Source: Holothuria scabra (lineage: Eukaryota > Echinodermata > Holothuroidea > Aspidochirotida > Holothuriidae). From it: a stretch of 64,000 nt of DNA. The DNA is taken from NCBI GenBank assembly GCA_037179385.1, contig CM074179.1, positions 29,828,046-29,892,045 of the forward strand, given 5' to 3'. The stretch's first letter is position 1, and each line of letters begins with the position of its first letter. Shown here piece by piece: positions 12,080 to 25,188 of this stretch. A program made the position numbers and the translations under genes. The notes beneath the pieces are model-generated. The model made no database searches. It worked only from the letters and a program-made list of their open reading frames with translations, and was not told the origin of the DNA.

Positions 12080-12790
12080 TTACTTAAAGTAACAAGTCAG
12101 TAGAATTTCCTTTGAGTGAGTGACAAATTAAATATCTCTCAAATACCATAAAACCAGGAGCTTCCAAGCGGCGGTGGTGTGCTAGACTTTTTTCAGGGGG
12201 CAAGCACCCGAATATTCCGATTCTTTTTTTTTTTTTGGTGTAAACCACATTTTGGGGGACGTAATCTGTGCGAGCAGAAATTTTGGCCTGTTTAAACAGA
12301 CTAGTAAGCAGCTTGTATTGGAGAAAAAATGGATTCTGGGTTTCCAGGCTATGTAGGGAAATGTGAAGTTCGGGAATTACTAAAGAATCTTTATTTTTTG
12401 TTGTCAAGTCTAAGATTGCGCGGTGAACAAAGATCGATGTTGTTACACAATATTATGTAAGGCCTACAAATTAAGACTCTCCGACGACATTTTAAAAGTC
12501 AAGAGCTTGTATTGGAGATAATGTCGAAGTTTATGAAAGAGAATTATGAAAATAGTACTGTAGTTGCCGATCATCACTTGATGATCTGGTGAGTTTGTCA
12601 TTTCTAGAGTTCGGAAAAGTTTACCAAACTGATTTAAGAACCGAATAATATTGCATTAGGAACTGCAAATTGAAAAAAATAACAAAAGTGAGCTTTAATT
12701 GGAGAGAATTCGGAATTTCATGGAAGGAGAGTCACAAATAGCAAAATTTCCGTATTTTTCACTTTGCAGAGCCAGGGGCAATTTCCTCAT
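12080..12790. repeat. Dispersed repeat family X, copy 2
   Basis: Contains the same ordered blocks as copy 1 ('gacgtaat', 'agcttgtattggag', 'gattctgggttt', 'cacttgatgatctggtg'). Its right part (12590-12790) aligns with 33700-33970, including 'gtcatttc.agagttc.gaaaagtt', 'gaatttcatg' and 'ttttcacttt.cagagc'. Copies 1 and 2 sit about 900 bp apart in the same orientation. Confidence 0.65.
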
Positions 12791-13150
12791 GCTCCCTAAA
12801 GCTTTGCCATTGGGAGCGGCCCCCTGGACCCCAACGAAGGGGTGGGTTGTCCATGGACTGAATCCATGCACGCGTTAGAACTTCATGCTCGGTAGCACTT
12901 CCGGAGCCACGAGTGGTATCTAAAAGTACCCCCTGCAAGACCTGTGTGTCCCGAGTGCCCCCTAGAGTGAAAAGTCTGACTATGCCATTAGCGGCTTGCC
13001 ATAGGGGCACGGGGGCACATTCCTCCCAAACATTTCCAAAGCACCGGTCGGTTCAGGTTTACAGGCACATTCGACCACGGGTCATATGAACTAATGTTAT
13101 TCGAAAAGTTATGATTTCAATTTATTTCCAACGGTGTGCAGCTCCTTGAA

Positions 13151-13645
13151 ATAAAAAAGTCCAGAACAAATTTATGTTTGATATTTTGGAGCGGAACATA
13201 TTCTAGGCATAGCTTACTGGGGAAATTTTTACTCATTTCCCATTTTTGGTTCTCGAGATGTTAGAATTGGACATACTACAAAGGGTGAACTTGCAACAAG
13301 TAGACGTGATGTCATGTATTCACATTGATGGAAATGTTCAGTTGAATAAACACTATATTTACCCAATTTAACTGTGATTTGGTGTAACAATAAGTGCATC
13401 CCGAGCAATGGAAGTTTAAAAACTTAATTTGCCTTAAGGGCAAAAGAAAACATTGACCATCAATATGAATACATGACATAGCACCTGCTTGGTTCAAGTT
13501 TACCTTTTTGTAGAAAATGTGTCAACTTCAGTTGCTAACATCTCGAGAACCGAACATAAGAAATGAATGGAAACTTCAGAGTGCTTAGAATATGTTAGTC
13601 CTTAACATATGAAACAAAAATTTGGTTCTGGCTATTCTTTTTAAT
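13151..13645. repeat. Large imperfect inverted repeat (arms about 190-200 bp, spacer about 105 bp)
   Basis: Left arm 13151-13340 matches the reverse complement of right arm 13447-13645 along its length. Anchors include ggttctcgagatgttag (13245-13262) against ctaacatctcgagaacc (right arm, near 13537), aacatattcta, and gtcatgtattca.attgatgg. Arms differ at perhaps a quarter of positions. The spacer contains gccttaaggg. It could be a fold-back element or a hairpin-forming locus; no TSD was confirmed. Confidence 0.75.
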
Positions 13646-16600
13646 GGAGATTTTAATTTACGACAAAGAAAATGATCAAATGTCACATCGTCCTGTGAAG
13701 GAGCCAGTACATTTTATCTGGTAATTTTCTGATCATTTTGCAATTTGAGTTTCTTTTTATTAAAATGAAGATTTTGTGACAAAAGCTCAAAATAACGACT
13801 GCTTAAATTCTGCTTACAAACCTGGCAAATGCAATTTCCGGCTACGGCATATGAGAGGTAGCGATTTTTCAAAAGTTTTTGTACGCTCTGCACCAACCAA
13901 TGGTGACGCTCCGCTTACATAGTCTTTCGAGCAGTCAGTCATCACTTCTCATGACCCCCCCCCTCAAAAAAAGAAATTTTTTGCACGACATACCCTGATA
14001 CTATTTGAGACGTTTTGGTCTCAAGTTGAGTTTGCCCCAAACAAATTTCCTTTTATCCGCCCTTGCGGGACGACGCTACTGGTTGGGAGGGCACTAGTGA
14101 TGGGTTAGATTGAGAATCCACATGACCTAGTGAACCTTCCATTTAGAGAACCCTACTCGATGAGTAAGCTGTTTTATACAAAATTCACTTAGAGGACATG
14201 ACATTTTAAAGAAAGTTAATTTAGTCTAATTACTCAAGTTATCATTACCCTTGCTGATTGTCAAGAAGGTATTTAGAAATTTAGAAATAACCTTAGTTTG
14301 GAGAATTACCAGTACCAGTTAGCAGACTCTCAGTGACGGACGCAGTTTAATGCCATAACCTCTAATTTGATTTCTTCTATACCTAGTTTGCAAATATCTC
14401 CTTTTGTGCCATTTTTATTCAATCATGTTTGCAAAACATTAATAAGGTAATGAAACCCGGCCATAAACAGTACATTACGGGTCCTTTTACATTAAAAGAC
14501 AACCAACATAAATTGTCACCCTTCTGTACCATTTGCGGGACAGGTGTACCACGTGCAGAAGAAATGCAATTTTGTTTTTCGAAGTGAAATCAAATACAGT
14601 GCTGCAGCAATGTCATTTTATATACCTGATAAATTAATTTTTCTGTTTCCGGTTTAAATATGAAATTGCAAAAATTGGTCAAATCTGCAACTTCCTTCGC
14701 TGACCAATTCTCGGACAGTGTTCTACCAACTGCAATTTGTAGCCCTGCCCATTACTGTATAAAACACCTTCTTGTGCAGGTACATGGGAATTACCTACGA
14801 TTTTAAAATTGAACCTCCTTCATGTCATTGTGAGGGATGTCGGCAGGAGCAGCGAAGTAAGGATGACTATTCATAAACCATAACTACTAGAGAAAAGGGA
14901 TCATTGGCAACACCTAATAACTAAATCAAGAGGATAGAAATTCATGGAAGGCGGGAAATTTGAACACGCCAAACCAAACCAATTTGACTTTTTCTGCAGC
15001 AGCAGCAGGATTTTCAGGACCTCAACAATTATGTTCACAATCATCATGTTAGGAATTTTGGGTTGGACGCAAAGGCCAGATGTGTTGCAACAAGAATTTT
15101 GTGATATTTGTGAAAGTTGACTAATATACATAACACGTTTATTTTCAGGATAAAAGTTCAATGAATTATGCACCACTAGAGCTTCCATATTATCTGCTTA
15201 TTTCGCTGTCATTGATATGTCATGGTAAAATGTATACATATGGGCAGCTGGCAGCTCACTGCAGTACAGGAACCATTAAAGGATTTCCTGAGGTGTATGT
15301 ACCAGCTACGGAGCTTTTAGTGTGTCATGGTTTAATTCAAGAAACATATCAATATCGGGGCCTATTTATCTCCCTATTTTGAACACCGGGTTCTAGTTAC
15401 TCTTGTATCAGTTAAACAGTCCTAAGTATTTTTGGTGTAAGGTAACGATCGAGGTATTAATATACCCGGTATGTTTGATAATCAGTCAATTTTTAGGAAA
15501 TCTCCTCCCGGCACAGAAATTACACTCAGTTCGGGACAGCACGCTCACGGCCCAATATCTTATTTTTCTGTGAACAGCTTAAAAAGGATAAAATGGCCTG
15601 GCGTCCGCAAAAAAAACGCAGTGGGGCAAAATGTAGATAATAGCTTTGACCGTCATTGTGCACATTGAATGGCCTTACCGGCATCACAGCAGGAGAATCT
15701 TAAAAAGAAATAACATGTATGTGTTGTCCCAAAAACAGCTAGGGACCAAGAAAAAAAAAACAACTTTTAAATGACGTAAAATGTTGCACCAGGTTTTCCA
15801 TCCGAGGGCACCTCGGATTTTCGATAAGTTCCCAGGATGCCCGTGATATATACCCGTCAAGTTAGATCCCAACTCGGAAGGGCGAATAGGCACTGCATTT
15901 ATTCCTGAAAACGAAGCTTCTTCCTATGACAGTGTTAAATGATAGGTTACATCACATGTGGCACATGGTTATACGGGTCTCTCAGTCGTTAGTTCGTGCC
16001 CCGGGACCCCTGATGGTGACATGCAAGTAACATATTGGCTGTGAGAACAGTCAGCTTTATGTCTACGGTTGGCAAATGTAGGACGGATTGTGATGGTCTG
16101 ATTTTAGTGGGCCATTACTGGGGTCCGTCACCTTTAATCGTTAAATTTCCTTTCTTGCATTTCCCATGGATGGTTGTACACTGAAGTGTATCTTGATTTT
16201 CTCAACTTCACTGAATATGAGGATTTGAAATTCACGTCAACAATAAGTGAAGACGATTAAAGGCTGATGGATCCCACTAATGGCTGCCTACAGTCACTAA
16301 AAACAAACGCCAATCGGATTCGTCTATAGTGATCGCTTCCAGAGGAATAGGGCATATAAGTTTATAGACTTTTCAACACGTCTGAAAAATACCTACAACT
16401 TACTCTGTTGATTACATCGGTCCACTCTATTCATGACCTAGTTTTTGTTTCTTACTTGGGGAACTTGTTTAGTTTACAGTTCTGCCCAGGTATTTCGCAT
16501 ATGATGTACCGTATAATATGTGCTTTTCATTTTTTTTATTCCCATGTGACGATGCCACTGTGTAGTTTCAATAACTTGGATCATGATCAGTTGAGAGGTT

Positions 16601-18179
16601 TGGCACCAAAAGGGGTTCAAGACAATAGTGGCTCCGACAAGACTGGGGACTGGGCTTTGGGTATGTTTCTGCATTAGAGACTAAATTTCCGGATTTTGAA
16701 TGGCCTTAGGAAGGAGATTTAGGGTAATCATGGGTCTATTAAATAATGCAGGCCATCACAAAATGGTCTCAAGTATCAGAATATTTGCATATTCTTCGTG
16801 ATTTTCAAAACAAGACAAGTTTTGACGAGAACCTTCTAATATTTGGAAAAACTCAACCTAAAATTTTAAAAGCTACAAATTGCCAGGTAGAAGATACACA
16901 TGAGCACGGGCAAATTGGATTCGTTGAGGACGCTGTCTCGATGTAGAGCTTCAAAATTTGAGCCCACCCACTGAAAATGTATTCCTCACCGTTTTTATTC
17001 CATGTCGGGACCATTACTAGGCCTAATCTTGCTCGGTGCTATCAATCGTTTCCTAGATGAGCACAACTTCTTCACGAAATACACACCCACTCCCGTTAAA
17101 CCCCTACAATGTGTTGGCCCCTTCCTGCAGTGACAAACGATCGGACACATTCTCACTCATGAAAACAAAGATGCTCCAATCATCATGGTGTCCTCAATCA
17201 CCAACCAATGATGGCACCACCGAGTCACGGAAACATCACTTAACCATTAAAGGCAAATATTGTGTTTGTTTTACAAGAAAATTTCATCCTTTCTAAACCA
17301 ATATTTATGATTAAAAATAAAGCAGTATGGTGGTCTTCTTTTCAAGACATAAGTTTTCCCCAGATTGAAATTCAGTTATTTGACAACATTTCAAATGATG
17401 TAACGTCCATAGCTCTTTTTGTCCACAATATTTTGAGGAAATGAAGACATTTACTGGGGGGTGTATGATTTATAATAAATGGTTTGATGATGTCTTGAGA
17501 TATTTTCTTTGAACGCTTTGTTGGAATATTTTAAACGCATTATTTCCCTTTAACAAATCCAAGTTCCAGCATCCGTCGGCCCTAAGATCAGTCTCATTTT
17601 CATCATCGTATGTCTAAAGTGAGGTAATACCAAAGAAATCCCAAATAGCTCGTACAAATTTCAAATGTTCTGTTATAGTCGTAAATATACGTTATTAGGA
17701 TTTTTTGACATAACTCTGGCATTTGACTTGACATTTCAGTGGAAATTCACCTCACTTTTACTCTTTTTAGGTTATTGCACCCCAACCTTGTGACTTTTTC
17801 TATTCCAGGTGAAACTATATAGCCTAACACATTTGTGTTGGTTCATGTGTCGTAAAATCTCATCTAAACATAGTCCGTGCTCCGCGTCACTGTCATCCTA
17901 GTTCTTACCCCACTTACTAAATTTATTAGTAGCTTGCAAACCTTTCATCATATTTTTCTATCACATTGGAAGGCGGTATGTTCATTTGAAGAACAATCGA
18001 TAGTGTAATTTGTCATTCATCAACAAGTCCTGGATTAGGATTTTTTAACTTGGTCAAAGGCACACCAGTCTCCCCTAGTCACCCACCACTAAACTATGCC
18101 CAGTACCAAGTTAGTTTATGCTGACATGCACGTGTGTAAAAAGTCTGCGTCTAAGTGAGTAAGGTCATAAAAAAGCAGG
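13646..18179. other. No gene recognised
   Basis: AT-rich sequence with scattered short frames. Neither strand gave a domain motif or a convincing exon with splice sites. The frames at 16408-16677 and 17057-17296 lack any recognisable pattern. Confidence 0.5.
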
Positions 18180-18560
18180 GGCGTAGCCAGGATTTACTTG
18201 TGGGGGGGGGGGGGGCAAAGTCGACTCATCGTCCCCAATCTTGACCGACAGGACTATCTAAGCGGGGCGCCACTATCGGTTGGCGCGGAGCGTACAACAA
18301 AATTTTTGGTTAATAGAAAGCCCTTCCCGAGTGTTTTATGCTGTATATTCCCAGCCTGGAAATATGAATCTTATTTCTGAAAGTTCTCAAGTAATGCAAA
18401 AAAAAAAAAAAAAGAAACAACCTATGAAAAATGTTACCACATGTTTCCAAGCGGAGCTCTACCACCGATTGGCACGGAGTCTACCAGGAAATTTTTGGCT
18501 TTACAAACCCCTTAGATGGCCGGAAACGGCACTTCCCGAGTGTTCTAAGCAAGAATATAT
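18178..18560. repeat. 'gtagccagg' G-run repeat with internal diverged duplication
   Basis: Starts with ggggcgtagccaggattt and a G14 run (18202-18215). Two diverged direct copies follow: 'taagcggggcgccact...ttggcgcggagc...aatttttgg...ttcccgagtgtt' at about 18257-18335 and 'caagcggagctctacc...ttggcacggagtc...aatttttgg...ttcccgagtgtt' at about 18448-18545. Related wording recurs at 11206-11265. It is a dispersed non-coding repeat. Confidence 0.65.
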
Positions 18561-21379
18561 TTAGCTCAACCTCGAAATTCTCCCCGCTTCTTAATTGGAG
18601 CACTTGACAAATATTGAGGGGCTGAACATATCTTTAGCCCCCACTTTTTCATTTGTCATCGTTGCCAGTGGTGTGCGGCATTTTCTTGAGGGAGCGAAGC
18701 GTCCAAGTGAGGGGCCGAGCGACCGACCGGGGAAAGGGTGTGGTTTCCCTCCTCTACCCCAAGACCATTTTGCAATTTTACATCAAATCTGAGCGATCTG
18801 GTGAACACCTAAGCTGGAATTTTTGAACATTTTCAATCTTGTATTAATGTTGTCCTTATTCCCTCGAGAGTAAGTGTGTGGCTGTAAGAGGGTTACTGTA
18901 CGAATCAATGGGGCCCTAGGGAATTGTGTTGCACTGAAACAAAACAGCTACTCATAAGGCTTACATTGGCTAAACCAGCGGAAATTGACATTTTGCCTTG
19001 AAAACGCCAAAACTCCATTTAAATAAAAAAATAAGAAAAAAATTTAGGTCTGGGCGGGAGTAAGTGCGAACCCCCTGGCTACGGGTCTGTCTCCCTGGGT
19101 GCCCCCTCCCCTTTTCAAGTTGGAATTTTTTGCTGTCTCGAAGAGCTCAGATGCAATATGGTGCTATATTTTGTTCTTTTGATACTAGATTCCAGTGTTT
19201 TCCACAGGGGGTTTTAGAGGGGCGAGACACCCTCCTAGTGAAATTGGCCGCCCCTCCAAAATAGTTGCCGCTCTCCAAAAAATGCAGATTCCATTTTTAG
19301 TTCATTGCTTCATTACACATATACAAGTCATAACTGGTAAAATGTGTCTTCTCTCCATGCTTGGCGCCAGGATTTGCCCGACGAAGGGCCACTCTCCGAA
19401 CGGGGGAGGGGTAGGGTGGGTAGCGACCCCAAGCCCCGACAGCCAGGATGCCTTCGATGAGTTGATGAGGGAGATTTGACAAAACCTGTGCACTATACCT
19501 GCCATTGCAGGTGTAGTGCTGAGGGAAGATATTTCCGCACTGATTTAACCGTAAAAACCCCCCACACTTAAAAGAATCCTTCTTCGAGTCCGTACCGCAC
19601 GACTGACACAAGAGTCTAGCTAAGTTTAGCGAAATGAGATGAAATTCCCGATATGTACATTAATCCATTTATTCTACTTATTAATTTACTTGAAAAGATT
19701 TGAAGGGTTTGTACTTTATTAGCTCTAGGTAACGGAACTGAGGAAGAGTGTGCAAAGCGTACGGACCATTTTGGGTTTCATCGCAGCAATAACTCTTTTG
19801 AAAGTCAACATAACTAAACCGACTATGGGAAGGCGACAGATTATTCCCGGCAAATGAAGGAGCCTAATTATCCCATGTCATTGCAGCCTGGTGCACATTT
19901 TGCACAATATCACTTAATCTGTCCGAGTCTGAATCGTGAAATTGCAAAGCCCGCGAAGTGTGCGAAAAATTTTGGTAGGCTTGCAAAAATAACATAGCCT
20001 ATGTAATCATTAAGAACAAAAAGAAAAAAATAGAAACTGCAGGGGTTGTAGACCGTATCGGGGATATCATACATTGTGTCGAAACCACCTGGAATACCCG
20101 ATAAAATAGCCAAACTATGCTCCGTGAGTCGCTCACCAACTGACATATCGCATGACACACATAAGAGAACAGCAACTAGACTTTTAAATATGGGATGAAA
20201 TTTACGACCTCTACATAACCTGTGTACTCTGACTACCTGTTACTTGGTAAGGCTGACAGGACTTACACCCTCTAGATATGTATAGAATGGGAGTATTGAA
20301 AAAACTGGAGTGAATCTACAGCGCGCACAGCGCGCGGAAAATTTGGGGTTCTTATTAGGGAAATTGCCCCTTGAGAGGTAAACCGTTGGGGACTGCATAC
20401 TTTATCGTAACGGCTAAGAGCCCCCTCCCTCCTCTTGCTGTTTATCTCCTTTTTTTTTTTTTTTGGCTCTCTTTCATTTTTTCAACATCGCCCATCGCGT
20501 GACTATGCCCCCTTGCCCACCGCTGGCTACGCTAGTGTAAAAAAGGGTATGAAACAAATACTTGTGACAGGCAATGAACTTAAAAAAAATACTCCAGCCA
20601 TGTTTACAACCACGCATAAAAGGTAGGCACGTTAAGTATAGAGATGGCAAATCCCAATATAGGGTCATTTAACTAGCTCAGTGTGAACCATGGTAAAGTG
20701 CTGGGTTGTAATATTCACCACTTCACCTTACGAGATAAAATGGGGCAGTTAGTATATATTTTTCACTACATCCAAAACGGTGTGTTGTGATCTACAATCA
20801 AAATCAAGATTGTTTTGCAATTTAACTTCACCATTCTTATGAGGAATTAAAAATTCGTTGTCAAAAATAGATTCAACGGGCTTGCAATCACTTTCAAAAA
20901 ATTGCAAACTAAGAAATCATATTTTATACACAATGCACGATCATATTGAAAACCACCATTTTCGGATTGTGACTCTTTAAAATAAGGTTGATCTAATTTA
21001 AAGGAAAGTATAGTCATAAATGATTTGAAGCAGGTTGAGAGGCAAAAGGTTTCCCCCTTAATGGAAGAACTATGAAAATTAACTAGTTATTATTTCGAAC
21101 GTACTACACACAGGTGACAAAGACGGGATAAACATGCATCATAACGGTAATGGATTCAATTTATTGTCATTTTTTTCAGTTACAAAAAAATTCAGTGAAA
21201 TGTTAGATAAAAAAACACAAACGCAATTTAGGCAATGATCTTTCACAATTGATGACTTCATGGCATCAATATAAAATTCTCCAGAGTATAAACATGGATA
21301 AAAAAGGAGTTATAGAAAATAAAAACATGAAGAATATTTGGAAAGCTTTAATGAATTTCTATGTGATATTTTTGGAACA
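18561..21379. other. No gene recognised
   Basis: Contains several fragments of the same non-coding repeat vocabulary ('gtggtgtgcggcat' near 18670, 'ctggctacgctagtg' near 20523, a gcgcgc palindrome near 20322). No protein domain or structured RNA was recognised. Confidence 0.5.
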
Positions 21380-22040
21380 GGAATCTACGAGGTCTTCCAC
21401 GCGAAAGCCCTCATAAGGTAGCTATCCAGCATGAGTTCCCTAACTTACGAAAAAATAACTCTTTTTTCTATTTAGGCTTCATTTGAAAAGTTCAATGCAC
21501 CAGCGTAAATTGTGGTGCTTAAGTCTACGCAGGGCCCTTCATGCATTTTAATTTTAAGTCCTTTATATAAAGGACTCTATGAGACAAACCGAATTAATAA
21601 TAAAGTAACATAAATAATATTCTTATACTTCGCCATGAAGTCTTTCACAGGAAAGACTTTATATGATAAGAAGGACCGAGTCTTTATGTAACAAGGAGGG
21701 CCGACCGAAAGTGATTGTTGGTAAACCTCAAATGGAATGTATGAAGGGTTTCACAGGAAAGCCCTCATAAGCATGACCGGCAGACAACGTTGGGTTCGTA
21801 AAAGGTGAAGAGAACAATGTCATTAAAGTAACACGGCTGAAAGGAGAGCTCAACTCTAAGACAAGTGCAAAAACGATGTGAGCATATGACACTATTATTG
21901 GTCCGTTAAAAGTGACCCATGTCAAGTACCTTATGAAAAGCCTAACTTGAAAAATGGTATCTTAATAACCAAACCTATGGTAAGCCTCGAGGTCGTGCAC
22001 AGGAAAGACTTCATAGGCAGGGCAGCCAATAACAGTGTCA
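21380..22040. repeat. Scattered relatives of the 43.5-kb minisatellite unit
   Basis: At least four imperfect occurrences of a motif like 'tttcacaggaaagccctcataa' appear at about 21395, 21650, 21750 and 21995, separated by unlike sequence. The core (gaagg.tttcacaggaaagccctc) matches the minisatellite at 43540-44130, so this may be an old, decayed member of the same family. Confidence 0.55.
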
Positions 22041-22782
22041 ATTAAACCCACACGAAACTTATGAAGTAAACCTTGCCGCAGGACAAAGTATAGTTTACTG
22101 AATCACGACCACAAGGAATAAAAATAGGCAAATTGTTTAACTTAATACAACCAATATACCTGAAGGGGTTATTAATAGTTTGAGCAAGAGGTAACCGAAG
22201 ATTAGAGCGCGCGTAGCGCGAGAAATTTTTTGTAATTTTAGAAGAAATGTCACAGAAATTGGGAAATTGGGATTATTTTGGGGTCAAAAAAGCCTATTTC
22301 CTGCTCAAAATTTCTCTCTAATTGACGAAAAAATGGTAAGATATATTCATTACCCTTCTAATTATAAAAAATGGCATTAAACTACATATATTTTTTCTTA
22401 ACACTTCAAAATTTTGGAATTTTGATATGTCCCCCTCGAAAAATATTGGGGGGACATGTCCCCCCCCCCTCCATGATTGAGCGTCTGCATATCCTTAAAC
22501 TTCCCACGTGCAAGTTCCTTTCCCTGAAGAAAAACAAATGTAGGCCTATTTGGTAAAATTTAAATATCACAAGGAAAATGCACTCCCCATGGGCCATTGA
22601 GGGAAGCTGAGGTGCAAAACGATGCTATTCTTTTCACTTTTTGAAGTATGTACATGGACAATGTATGATTCTCCATAGAAAAAATCATTTCCAAAATTTT
22701 TAGTAATTACCTGCCGCCCGCCCTTCTCGTCCCATATTCGACACTGCTTACTGTAACATGTAAAGATAAACCACAAATATAT
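22041..22782. other. No gene recognised; GC palindrome and C-run
   Basis: Contains agagcgcgcgtagcgcgag near 22205 and an inverted 'ggggggacatgtccccccccc' near 22449. It probably includes the 3' flank of the exon that begins at 22783. I did not identify a poly(A) signal with confidence. Confidence 0.45.
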
Positions 22783-23154
22783 TTAGGTGTTTGAGTCCAA
22801 CTCTTCATACTTGGCTTTTAGTTCTCGAACAGTTTCTTGCCGTAATCTTCTTCCATGGGTCATTTTTAAGTCCCACAATATCAATGAGGATATTGGCACA
22901 ACTGATTTGTATGGCACACTTCTTGTATTATTTCTGCCATCCTTAACCAACCATAAATGCCATACCCCATTCCACGACCCTTTCAACCAATTAAGAGTTA
23001 CATTTTCGTCCTCAACGGCTAGTACCTCCGCAGTGAATGGTCTACCATCAGTCTCTACACAATGAATGGCTGCTAGCATTCCTGGCTGAACAGATGCGAA
23101 GCTGTCCACTTCTGTAATCCCATTTGTTGATTTTCCTTGGTTTCCAATGTATAC
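22783..23154 (-). CDS. Candidate terminal exon, SH3/Tudor-like C-terminal domain of an unknown gene
   Basis: The minus-strand frame opens directly after a strong 3' splice site (tttttattttag, then GTATACATTGG at 23154) and runs 123 codons to a stop at 22783-22785. There is no internal ATG near the front, as expected of an internal or last exon. The product has a compact beta-rich segment (GMLAAIHCVETDGRPFTAEV, then VTLNWLKGSWNGVWHLW), then SSLILWDLKMTHGRRL and a charged helix ending KAKYEELDSN. The layout 'W-x-G-x-W ... ILWD' resembles the C-terminus of multi-copy uncharacterised animal proteins, some transposase-derived; this is recall, not a search. The upstream exon may be the one near 25.2-25.8 kb. 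Confidence 0.6.
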   Translation of the reverse strand, partial: VYIGNQGKSTNGITEVDSFASVQPGMLAAIHCVETDGRPFTAEVLAVEDENVTLNWLKGSWNGVWHLWLVKDGRNNTRSVPYKSVVPISSLILWDLKMTHGRRLRQETVRELKAKYEELDSNT

Positions 23155-25188
23155 CTAAAATAAAAATCAAAGATAGCTGACATATTCAATCAGATCTTTG
23201 TTCTTCTTCAGTTGCCCTAACTAAAGCGTAATTTAAGCAACATTGTTATGAAGTTTATCACAGTAACAATTATGTGCCCATACACATCTGCATGACCACA
23301 CAACTATGTACCAGTGTACCGACTGCTGCGTGGCCCGCAATGGCGTCGTGCCCATTGGGGCGGGGGGTTGTCAAGAGTGTCATAAAATTTTATAAAAAAA
23401 AAAATGCATTTAAAAATCCTTCAAATGACCAGTTAATATCAGAAACTGTTTTTGAAAAACAGCTCAATGGAGTTGTTTTATAAGGGGGGGGGGGGGGGGT
23501 AACCTATGTGAACAAAAATGGTGAGATAGTTGCATTTTCGACTAAAAAAAGCAGAATCAGTACGGATTTACTTATGTGAATAGCTGCTAATATAGCGTAA
23601 ATACCGAACTATATTCGCAAAGTAGCACGTTAGCCCACGCGTGCAATCTATTGGCTGCTTACGGTCGGTAGTTTGAAGTTCTCGTCTCATGTTCTACCAA
23701 CGTTGGTCTATTATAGAGGACTCTCAAGCGGCAGTGTCAGTTTGTGACTATAACATAGCCTCCTGACAACACATGTGACAATGGCTAAGCTACGGTATTG
23801 AACAGACGTATCCGCCTTGTTCTACGCCAAGCAGGTGTCGAACACCTACTTTGACCACGTGGCTATTAAGGAGTTGCACACACGCTTGCGAGTGCAGTCT
23901 TTATCAGTAGTACACGACCGGCGAACAAGCATTTGATCTATGTTATGGAGCCTGAGTAGCGCCTCTATATTTGTTCAGACCCTTTACGATGTACCGTCCT
24001 TTAAACAGCTGAACAAAAACTTCGTTCGCTCCGCGAGCTGGTTTAACGGTAGAGTAAATAATTGTGAACAGGCCGGATTATCAAATTTTCTTTACTCTTT
24101 ATTTAACAAATAAAAATGGAGACAGACAACAGGTGCGAAAGTGTTTCTCCTCGGCAAAAACGCCTAGTTAGCCAATTCGTCGTTTCTATGGTTTTGTGTA
24201 ATAAAAAACCCGCACCACTATTTACCAGCGAACAATCTTGTTTAGGTTAGCTTAGAGGAGGTTTTTAATACGGCTCAACTTGTGTCTCTGATATTAAAAA
24301 GTTTGGTTGTTTTCTGGACTGCTGTGTAGCACTCACCGTATTAAATGGAAAGAAAAATTCAGATAATATGGCCGCCCTTATTGTTGAGATAGAAGTTAAG
24401 TAAGTGCCAGTCAGCCCAATGGGCCATCGCAAAATTTCCAGTCTGCCACAATGAGGGCAACGACCGTAGTGTACGTAGGCCCGTAATTTGCCTAACTGAA
24501 ACCGAGAAGCCAAGAATTCACTCAAAATGCCAGTAGAACCGATATGAGTAGGCTAACCTTTAGGCCTACCTAGGCCTGTATCATGTTCATGTGTTCAAAC
24601 TATTGAGTAAAAACAGGAGGTCTTCATAATTGATACCGTTTTCTTGGTTGCCAATTTCAGAATCAATTTTTTAAATGCCCCAAAACAGAACGTTAGCCAT
24701 GATGTCCTTTTGGCATGAGCTTTTATGACTAAATGGCCATATATAGATATAAAAATCGCAACCTTTCTGATGTGGCGTATTAGCTGACGTAAATGTATGG
24801 CACTCGTATTCAACCACAGTAACTAAATGTCTGTAAGATCTGATCACCACTTTGTTGTGTGTGGTACGGACGAGAATTTAAATGAAACATCTCACTTACC
24901 CGAGATATTACGTACTCTGGCAGGTTTTGTTCCCCGTGAAATGTTCGTACGAAATCACATTCTTGTTTCCTCTGGCCATTTCAGTCACCATTCTGCTATA
25001 CAAATGTCTTTTCGTCCATGTGTGTGGAATATGGGATGTGTCCTTGTGTGCTTATCGCCCATCCTTTTTAAAAGCACACTCATCCCGCAAGGGCGCCTGT
25101 TGTTTTTTCCCGTTTTTAAACTTTAAACTTGTTTCCATGAATCACCTGGGTTTTATTCGCGAAACACAGTGTTCGTATCGCCAGGTGC
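23155..25188. other. Probable intron or intergenic sequence
   Basis: Lies between two minus-strand candidate exons. It contains a G16 run (23484-23499) and no convincing coding frame. The frames at 24265-24525 (minus) and 24827-25256 (plus) lack domain patterns. Confidence 0.4.

Noticed and set aside
12759..13010. 83-codon minus-strand frame
   Set aside because: Overlaps the 'ccccctggaccccaacg' dispersed repeat vocabulary, which gives similar GC-rich frames at several places without conserved peptide.
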